This document shows positions 7,543 through 12,617 of a stretch of 12,617 nucleotides of DNA, in pieces. A program made the translations under genes and the position numbers. The stretch comes from an uncultured bacterium (GTDB taxonomy: Bacteria > Patescibacteria > Microgenomatia > Levybacterales > UBA12049): the NCBI GenBank assembly GCA_946885425.1, contig CAMPGJ010000020.1, positions 1 through 12,617 of the forward strand, given 5' to 3'. How positions within the stretch are numbered: position 1 is the first letter of the stretch; each line of letters begins with the position of its first letter. The notes beneath the pieces are model-generated. The model saw only the letters and a list, made by a program, of their open reading frames with translations, made no database searches and was not told the DNA's origin.

Positions 7543-8109
7543 ATGAAAAAAAAGTTTATGAATTATTATAAAGATACTTTTAAAAGATATTTCTCAACTC
7601 TCAACTTTCAATTCTCAAAAGGTTTCTCTCTTGTGGAGCTATTGTCTGCTGTAGCGATATTTTCTGTTATCGGGATAATTGTTGTTTCCATTCTTACGCT
7701 TACATTACGGGGTAGCAGAAAAGCAGATTTAACGGAATCTTTACGGCAAAATGGTGATGTTGTCTTATCAAAGGTAGTAAGATCTATCCGATATGCAAAG
7801 AGTATAGATGATCCCCTGTGTATTCCCTCTGCTACTGCATCAGCGATAACTATTACTACGCTTACAGATCAGGAGACGACGCTTAGCTGTGATTCTAATG
7901 GGATTACATTAAATACCTTGCCGCTTATTGATACAAACACCATCCTGGTTCAGGATTGTTCCTTTGTTTGCCGTCAGCCAACATTGACAGACTCACCAAC
8001 TGTAACAGTGCAATTTACACTTTCTTCCAATAATACAAGCAATTTTTTTGAACAGAATGTTACTATTCCTTTTCAGGCTACAGTAATGATGAGGAACTTG
8101 AATAGATAA
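7543..8109 (+). CDS. pilW: PilW/GspJ-like minor pseudopilin
   Basis: A 188-aa pseudopilin with a 27-residue leader ending QFSKG, cleavage before F28, then FSLVE (E32 at +5) and a helix (LLSAVAIFSVIGIIVVSILTLTL). The segment ADLTESLRQNGDVVLSKVVRSIRYA, where the C-terminal domain begins, is typical of PilW/GspJ proteins. Four cysteines (about 88, 110, 134 and 138) may form two disulfides. Leader residues 17-26 (FSTLNFQFSK) are encoded by inverted copies of the upstream heptad array. The GGAG four bases before the ATG supports this start. It sits between PilV and the VWA protein, the order of the classical pilV-pilW-pilX-pilY1 minor pilin operons, which supports a role in pilus priming and in displaying the tip protein. 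Confidence 0.9.
   Translation: MKKKFMNYYKDTFKRYFSTLNFQFSKGFSLVELLSAVAIFSVIGIIVVSILTLTLRGSRKADLTESLRQNGDVVLSKVVRSIRYAKSIDDPLCIPSATASAITITTLTDQETTLSCDSNGITLNTLPLIDTNTILVQDCSFVCRQPTLTDSPTVTVQFTLSSNNTSNFFEQNVTIPFQATVMMRNLNR
7592..7619 (+). repeat. Four inverted heptad units inside pilW leader
   Basis: The units are tctcaac, tctcaac, tttcaat and tctcaaa. The first two are perfectly complementary to any adjacent gagagtt pair of the 7473-7528 array (14 bp, with many possible registers). They end just before the codons for the cleavage-site Gly. Confidence 0.9.
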
Positions 8110-8124
8110 GAATATATAGTAGGA

Positions 8125-8166
8125 TTTGCTCAAGTGTAACATCGTGAACTGAGCAAAATATGTTAC
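8125..8166 (+). promoter_or_regulatory. Two interlocked inverted repeats before the VWA gene
   Basis: The 66-bp gap before the VWA gene contains tttgctca (8125-8132) with tgagcaaa (8150-8157), and gtaacat (8136-8142) with atgttac (8160-8166). The order is A1-B1-A2-B2, so the stems are either mutually exclusive or form an H-type pseudoknot. The second ends 9 bases before the ATG at 8176. No T-run follows, so a simple terminator is unlikely. Possible roles are an RNA switch or a protein-binding operator. Confidence 0.5.
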
Positions 8167-8175
8167 TATTTATCT

Positions 8176-10470
8176 ATGAAAATGCTTTTAAATAAGAAAC
8201 ATTTCTTTTTTGTTGCAGTTGCATTCCTATTTTTCTCTTCATTAACTGTAATAATTTTTTCAAACCAAGTACATGATATTGAGGTCAGTAATGAGAGTTC
8301 TGAGAAAGCTAAACTAAATTCTTCTCTTAATAAAAATAAAAGTGTTCTTGCCGCTGCTGATATCATTATAGACAATAATTCAGCAAATGTTGTCGGCACG
8401 TGGGATACACGGACATCTACATATGATAAATATGGGAGTAGCTATCGCTCTAAGAGCGATGGTAATGGTTCTGCTTATTTGCAATATACGCCAAATATAA
8501 CAACACCAGGAGAATATAATGTGTATGAATGGCATCCGGAGGGAAGCAATCGTCCTACTGATGCGCAGCATATTATTAATTATAACGGTGGTTCACGGAC
8601 GATTAATGTTAACCAGCAAAATAATGGTGGGCAATGGAATCTACTCGGCAAGTTCACTTTCGCCAGTGGTAACATGGGATACGTTAGAATAAATGATAGT
8701 TTTTCCGCAAGTTCCGGTGGATATAATGATGGTGGTTCCGGAGGTTATAACGATAGAGGTTCGGGAGGATATAATGATGGTGGTTCCGGAGGATATAATA
8801 ATGAAGATACAAATACTACTGTAGCATCTGATGCAATTAGGTTTGTGTATGCTGGTTCATCAACTCCTCAACCGACACCAATACCCGTAGGAACAGATGC
8901 TTGTGTTGACGCTAAAGTGTTTGATTTTATCATCGTTTTTGATCATACAGGTTCTATGGGTCAGGATGGTAATACAGGAGAGACCAAAATAGCTGTAGCT
9001 AAAAGAGCTGCAAAGGATTTTGTAGATATAATTGCCGCAAAGATCCCCACAGCACGTATTGGAGTAGTCAAATGGGCAGGTAATCAAAATTTCCCAAATA
9101 ATTCAGAAACATCAGTAGCTGTTAATTTAACAAACAATTTTAATTCAGTAAAGACAGGTATAGATAATATACGTGATCTTCGTGGACAGGGAGATATAGC
9201 TTCATCATGTTTTGAATGCGGTGTTAAACTCGCTAATGATCACTCAAAAGCTAATACGAGAGCCAATTCTCAAAAAATACAAATATTTATGACTGATGGG
9301 AACGTGAATCAAACGATTAATGGCTCTCAGCAGGGTGCTACAGAAAATGACCCTGCAGCAGAGGATGCCGCGATGAGGCAAGCTCAGGATGGGGTTACGA
9401 AACAAGGTATTATTTATTATACGGTTGGTATGTTAGGAGGGCAGCATGCCAGTGAAGGTTTCTTAAGAGATCTTGCTTCTTTAAACGGGGGTACTTATTA
9501 TAGGGGAAATGAAAGTGAAATGGAGCGTATTTTTGGGGAGCTTGCTACTACATTTATTCCATCGGGTACGATTAATGGCTATGTTTTTGAGGATAAGGAT
9601 TCAGATGCTGTTCTTGATAGTAATGAACCTAAGATTCCCAATTGGACAGTTCAACTCTCTGGAGGGAAACAAATTCAAACAAATAGTTCTGGGAATTTTT
9701 CATATACAGCGCTTTGTTCCGGCAATTATACAGTATCTCAAATCGTTCAACCAGGTTGGGCTCCTACCACAAATACCTCCCGGTCGGTTTCTGTTGTAAA
9801 TGGTACTACATATAATAATATAATCTTTGGTAATGAGCGGGAATATACAATCTCGGGGAATGTTTACATTGACATTAACGGAAATGGAGTTAAAGATGCC
9901 GGTGAGGTCAATTCTACTACCCCTATTATTATTTCAACTGATAAAGGTGATGTGACTGTAACGAATGGCACATACTCCGTGAGTAAACTTTTAGATGGTC
10001 CGGTGAGTGTGTCCTATACTTCTCTCCCCGCAAATTATGCTGTGACGTACCCAACTGGTGCTTCTTCCTCATTTGCAGTAAATGTTGGTTCTTCTTGTAC
10101 AGCGAACGGAGCGAGGAGTGCTGCTTGTACGAATGGAAATATAATCAACCTGAATTTTGGAATTAAACAACAATTATTTACCATTTCAGGGAGTATTTAC
10201 ATGGACGCAAACAAAAATGGAATAAAAGATGCTACTGAATCAAACTATTCTGGAACACCCTCTCTTACAGCAAGCCGAGGAACAGTCAACGCAAACTCAA
10301 ATGGAACCTACACCATCAGTAATTTATTACCTGGAACTGTTACTGTTTCATTAAATACAGTACCTCAGGGATATTCGATGACTTATCCGCTTAATGGACC
10401 ACCTCCTTCCTTTCAAGTAAGTGTCGGTCCCGGCTGTTCAGTAAATGTAGCCGGAGGGGAATGTAAATAA
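8176..10470 (+). CDS. Secreted VWA/SdrD-B surface protein in the PilY1 position (putative pilus tip adhesin)
   Basis: A 764-aa exported protein. A basic start and hydrophobic stretch (8-30) form a signal peptide or anchor. Residues about 62-226 resemble the golvesin C-terminal/xanthan-lyase carbohydrate-binding-like domain (IIIDN start, VYEWHPEGSNR, VNQQNNGGQWNLLG, ending SDAIRFVYAG). It is interrupted at 181-208 by a Gly-Tyr-Asn-Asp repeat. A PQPTPIP linker leads to a VWA domain, about 247-460, with MIDAS elements DHTGS 256-260 and FMTDG 371-375, so metal binding looks retained. Three SdrD-B/Cna-B-like beta domains follow (about 465-553, 559-663, 670-764), the last two with D-x-N-x-NG-x-K-D calcium-type loops. 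There is no LPXTG motif or C-terminal membrane helix. Lying between PilW and PilX, it occupies the place of PilY1, also a VWA-containing tip protein, although no PilY1 beta-propeller is present. The tip-adhesin role is inference from context. Confidence 0.85.
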   Translation: MKMLLNKKHFFFVAVAFLFFSSLTVIIFSNQVHDIEVSNESSEKAKLNSSLNKNKSVLAAADIIIDNNSANVVGTWDTRTSTYDKYGSSYRSKSDGNGSAYLQYTPNITTPGEYNVYEWHPEGSNRPTDAQHIINYNGGSRTINVNQQNNGGQWNLLGKFTFASGNMGYVRINDSFSASSGGYNDGGSGGYNDRGSGGYNDGGSGGYNNEDTNTTVASDAIRFVYAGSSTPQPTPIPVGTDACVDAKVFDFIIVFDHTGSMGQDGNTGETKIAVAKRAAKDFVDIIAAKIPTARIGVVKWAGNQNFPNNSETSVAVNLTNNFNSVKTGIDNIRDLRGQGDIASSCFECGVKLANDHSKANTRANSQKIQIFMTDGNVNQTINGSQQGATENDPAAEDAAMRQAQDGVTKQGIIYYTVGMLGGQHASEGFLRDLASLNGGTYYRGNESEMERIFGELATTFIPSGTINGYVFEDKDSDAVLDSNEPKIPNWTVQLSGGKQIQTNSSGNFSYTALCSGNYTVSQIVQPGWAPTTNTSRSVSVVNGTTYNNIIFGNEREYTISGNVYIDINGNGVKDAGEVNSTTPIIISTDKGDVTVTNGTYSVSKLLDGPVSVSYTSLPANYAVTYPTGASSSFAVNVGSSCTANGARSAACTNGNIINLNFGIKQQLFTISGSIYMDANKNGIKDATESNYSGTPSLTASRGTVNANSNGTYTISNLLPGTVTVSLNTVPQGYSMTYPLNGPPPSFQVSVGPGCSVNVAGGECK
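8716..8811 (+). repeat. Four 24-bp in-frame repeats encoding GGYNDGGS units
   Basis: Units of eight codons (8716, 8740, 8764, 8788) encode GGYNDGGS, GGYNDRGS, GGYNDGGS and a diverged GGYNNEDT. Nucleotide identity between units is high, so the duplications are recent. The block sits inside the golvesin-like domain just before its last strand (SDAIRF), apparently an expanded surface loop. Confidence 0.9.
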
Positions 10471-10485
10471 CTTTAAAATTTTTAT

Positions 10486-10515
10486 TTGACACATTACCCT
10501 CTTGGTTGGTACGAT
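10486..10515 (+). promoter_or_regulatory. Sigma70-type promoter candidate for pilX-pilM-pilN
   Basis: A perfect TTGACA (10486-10491) is followed after 18 bp by TACGAT (10510-10515), which keeps the T1, A2, A5 and T6 of TATAAT. It lies in the 73-bp gap after the VWA gene. Transcription would begin about 20 bases before the pilX start. Confidence 0.55.
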
Positions 10516-10533
10516 AAAGTGGAGTATATTGTA

Positions 10534-10539
10534 GAGAGG
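10534..10539 (+). promoter_or_regulatory. Shine-Dalgarno of pilX-like gene
   Basis: gagagg lies four bases before the ATG at 10544. It is one of only three clear Shine-Dalgarno sites in the window and fixes this start. Confidence 0.55.
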
Positions 10540-10543
10540 TATT

Positions 10544-11371
10544 ATGAAGCTATATTATCGTAGAGATTATCAACGGGGTCAAGCTCTGCTTATTGTTATT
10601 CTGGTTATGGTAACTGTGCTGACAGTAGGATTATCTCTTGCCACACGCACCATTACCAATGTCAGAGTTACTCAGGAGGAGGAAAATTCTGAGCGGGCTT
10701 TTTCTGCTGCAGAGGCTGGAATTGAACGATCAGTGGCGACCAATATTGAAGCATCCGGGAATTTCCCGAATGGTACATCATATCAAACTTCAGTTGTTAA
10801 AGTTGCTGGTGTGGAGTTCCTCATGAATAATGGTGCTTCTGTGCTTAAAGATAGCGCAGTAGATGTTTGGCTTACAGATTATCCAGCCTATTCCACATCA
10901 TGGAATGGTAATGTCACTATTTATTGGGGAAATTCGTCTGATGTCTGTTCAGCAGATGAGTTTGATAATACAGCTGCTGCATTAGAAATTGATGTCATAT
11001 CCGGTACGAAAGCAAATCCAGTAAATACTAAGTATGCAGTAGACCCCTGTTCATCACGTGCTTCTGTTAATAAATTTGAATATGTCCCTTCAAATGGTGG
11101 AGTCATAGGTGAAAAGACATTTGCTCGTAAGAAAACAATACCTGTCTCTTCCGGACTTGTTATCAGGGTTACCCCCCTTTATGCTTCTACTGCGTTGGGA
11201 GTAAATGGTTGTGATGCCATAAATTCTAATTGCCTTTCTCTACCAAGTCAGGGTTCACTCGTTGAGTCAGTTGGTAAATCAGATACTACTACTCGTAAAG
11301 TTGTTAGCTTTGTAGGTTATCCTCAGTTACCAACAGAGATGTTTCCACTTGTTTTATATTCACCAAAATAA
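10544..11371 (+). CDS. pilX: PilX/GspK-like minor pseudopilin
   Basis: A 275-aa protein with a short 12-residue leader ending YQRG and predicted cleavage before Q13. A helix follows (ALLIVILVMVTVLTVGLSL) without the +5 glutamate, as in PilX_N and GspK proteins, which cap the fibre rather than pack within it. After the helix comes EEENSERAFSAAEAGIERS, the strongly conserved PilX N-terminal-domain motif (A-F-x-A-A-E-A-x-x). The rest is a beta-rich domain with several cysteines (about 131, 168, 220 and 227) and low conservation. With FimT, PilV, PilW and the VWA protein upstream it completes a minor pilin set. It has its own promoter candidate and Shine-Dalgarno, so it may also be expressed with pilM and pilN. 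PilM starts 9 bp after its stop. Confidence 0.87.
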   Translation: MKLYYRRDYQRGQALLIVILVMVTVLTVGLSLATRTITNVRVTQEEENSERAFSAAEAGIERSVATNIEASGNFPNGTSYQTSVVKVAGVEFLMNNGASVLKDSAVDVWLTDYPAYSTSWNGNVTIYWGNSSDVCSADEFDNTAAALEIDVISGTKANPVNTKYAVDPCSSRASVNKFEYVPSNGGVIGEKTFARKKTIPVSSGLVIRVTPLYASTALGVNGCDAINSNCLSLPSQGSLVESVGKSDTTTRKVVSFVGYPQLPTEMFPLVLYSPK

Positions 11372-11380
11372 TAAAAATAT

Positions 11381-12418
11381 ATGAAATCAACTGCCTTTGG
11401 TTTAGATATTGGTACAACAACAATGAAAGTTGTTTCGGTTGAACGCGACAAAAACGCTATCACTTATAATTCTTCATTTTCCGTCTTTACTCCTCAACAA
11501 GGCATGCAATCAGAATCACCTTTTGACCATCAAGAGATGGCAATCATTATTAATAAGCTTGTTATTGATGCAAAAATTACCACAAATAATGTTAATATTG
11601 CTCTCCCTGAGAACCACGCTTATAGTAAAGTAATCGAAATGCCCTCATTGTCGGATGATGAATTGTCGAATGCAATTTATTGGGAGGCTGAACAGTATGT
11701 TCCTGCTCCACTTGATACGGTAACCTTAGCCTGGAGCAAACTGCGTACTTTTAGAAATGTTCTGGGAGAAGAAAAAATGCAGGTTTTTTTAGTCGCGGCT
11801 CCTAAGGATGTCATTAGCCGATATCAGACAATTTTAGATTTGGCAGGTTTAACCATTGTTTCAATAGAGACAGAAACACTGGCAATGGTACGTGGTGTCA
11901 TAGCAGATTCTACAGCTCCAACTGCTCTTTTGATGAATATCGGTTCCATGAACACATCACTATGTATTTTACAAAATGGTATTATCGTTTTTAACTATTC
12001 TTTCCCGCTCGGCGGTATCGCTTTGACCCGCGCAATTGCATCTGATTTTGGTTTTACTCCTCAACAAGCTGAAGAGTATAAAGCTGCATATGGATTGTCA
12101 GACAAAAATTTTGGAGGCAAAGTGAGGAAAGCAATAGATCCTATTTTAACATCGATGATGACTGAAGTAAGGAAAGCAATAACTTTTTATAATGAAAAAT
12201 ATAAAGGAGAGTCTCAAATTTTTCAAATTCTTTTAACAGGAGGAGGTGCCAACCTTCCCGGTCTGGCAGTTTATTTCGCTCAAAATATTGGAATAGAAAC
12301 GCTTATTGCCAATCCTTGGGAAATGCTCCAGGTCCAGAAGGTTCCTGCTGATGTACTGGCAAGAGGACCTCTTTTCACCATCGCGCTAGGCTTGGCTCTG
12401 AAGGAATTCGAGTCCTAA
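11381..12418 (+). CDS. pilM: Type IV pilus assembly actin-like ATPase PilM
   Basis: Cytoplasmic actin/FtsA-like protein that binds ATP and the cytoplasmic N-terminus of PilN, linking the inner-membrane alignment complex to the assembly motor. The 345-aa length is typical. The phosphate-1 motif is GLDIGTTTMKVV (7-18), the phosphate-2 region LMNIGSMNTSL (184-194), and the adenosine motif LTGGGANLPGL (285-295). The 1C-type segment EMPSLSDDELSNAIYWEAEQ (86-105), followed by YVP, is highly characteristic of PilM. All nucleotide-binding motifs look intact. The ATG at 11381 has no Shine-Dalgarno and follows pilX by 9 bp, suggesting coupled or leaderless-like initiation. PilN begins 74 bp downstream, after a repeat hairpin. 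Confidence 0.96.
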   Translation: MKSTAFGLDIGTTTMKVVSVERDKNAITYNSSFSVFTPQQGMQSESPFDHQEMAIIINKLVIDAKITTNNVNIALPENHAYSKVIEMPSLSDDELSNAIYWEAEQYVPAPLDTVTLAWSKLRTFRNVLGEEKMQVFLVAAPKDVISRYQTILDLAGLTIVSIETETLAMVRGVIADSTAPTALLMNIGSMNTSLCILQNGIIVFNYSFPLGGIALTRAIASDFGFTPQQAEEYKAAYGLSDKNFGGKVRKAIDPILTSMMTEVRKAITFYNEKYKGESQIFQILLTGGGANLPGLAVYFAQNIGIETLIANPWEMLQVQKVPADVLARGPLFTIALGLALKEFES

Positions 12419-12481
12419 ATGGTTAATGGTCATATGGCTAAATGGTTAAGAACCATATAACCATCGAACCATAATAGCCAT
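12419..12481 (+). repeat. Heptad/octad inverted repeat between pilM and pilN
   Basis: Starting at the base after the pilM stop, atgg recurs at 12419, 12426, 12434 and 12442, and inverted ccat at 12453, 12461, 12469 and 12478 (steps of 7-9 bp). The inner atggtt (12442-12447) and aaccat (12451-12456) make a tight hairpin with a 3-base loop, and the outer units pair imperfectly. There is no T-run. It ends 11 bp before the pilN ATG. Confidence 0.75.
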
Positions 12482-12492
12482 TTATCAAGTTT

Positions 12493-12617
12493 ATGAAGAA
12501 TAATATAAATCTTTTAGTAGATAAAAAAGATCAGCATCTGGGTAGGGTTGACACATTGCGTGTATTGCGGTTTAGCGCAATAGTTCTTCTATTTTTAATA
12601 GCCTCATCAACAATTAC
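12493..12617 (+). CDS. pilN: PilN-like type IV pilus assembly protein (3' partial)
   Basis: The frame from the ATG at 12493 is open to the window edge (41 codons plus two bases). It reads a short cytoplasmic start containing INLL, the motif by which PilN docks onto PilM, then a charged stretch (VDKKDQHLGRVDTLRVLR) and the start of a membrane helix (FSAIVLLFLIASSTI). This is the standard PilN N-terminus, a bitopic inner-membrane protein of the alignment complex, and its place after pilM fits. No Shine-Dalgarno is visible. The rest of the gene lies outside the window. Confidence 0.8.
   Translation, partial: MKNNINLLVDKKDQHLGRVDTLRVLRFSAIVLLFLIASSTI

Overview
This is a window from an AT-rich bacterial genome. 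It uses the standard code: TGA ends the genes closing at 2845, 6971 and 7474. The style suggests a Candidate Phyla Radiation/Patescibacteria organism, possibly Microgenomates-like. The grounds are small tightly packed genes, a compact type IV pilus locus with a GQSLVE-type PilV pseudopilin, a VWA/SdrD-B surface protein, and few clear Shine-Dalgarno sites. This placement is inferred from sequence style only. All genes I support are on the + strand.

Left part (1-2845). Four nearly contiguous genes: the 3' portion of an ornithine/diaminopimelate-type PLP decarboxylase, an NNMT/PNMT/TEMT-family small-molecule N-methyltransferase, an eight-helix membrane protein, and a 92-aa protein of unknown function. 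The first two suggest production of an N-methylated amine. After a repeat-filled 218-bp gap comes a soluble GAF histidine kinase (3064-4515). It may work with the membrane protein and the small protein as a split sensor.

Right part (4569-12617). A type IV pilus assembly locus. It holds prepilin peptidase PilD, two PilE/GspG-like pilins, then a minor-pilin set in the order FimT/GspH, PilV, PilW, a large secreted VWA protein in the PilY1 position, and PilX. PilM and the start of PilN follow. PilD would process the pilins, the minor pilins plus VWA protein would form the tip/priming complex, and PilM/PilN belong to the inner-membrane assembly platform. A likely sigma70-type promoter precedes pilX, so pilX-pilM-pilN may be partly independent of the upstream genes.

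The most unusual feature is a set of six repeat loci (about 2869-3005, 5360-5394, 5907-5934, 6431-6515, 7473-7619, 12419-12481). All are built from 7-bp (locally 8-bp) units, and most have units in both orientations so that they can form hairpins. The unit sequence differs at every locus. Four sit at pilin gene starts: they abut the start codon or encode part of the prepilin leader peptide that PilD removes. The clearest has eight perfect gagagtt units plus two diverged ones that fill the whole pilV-pilW gap, with four inverted units inside the pilW leader.
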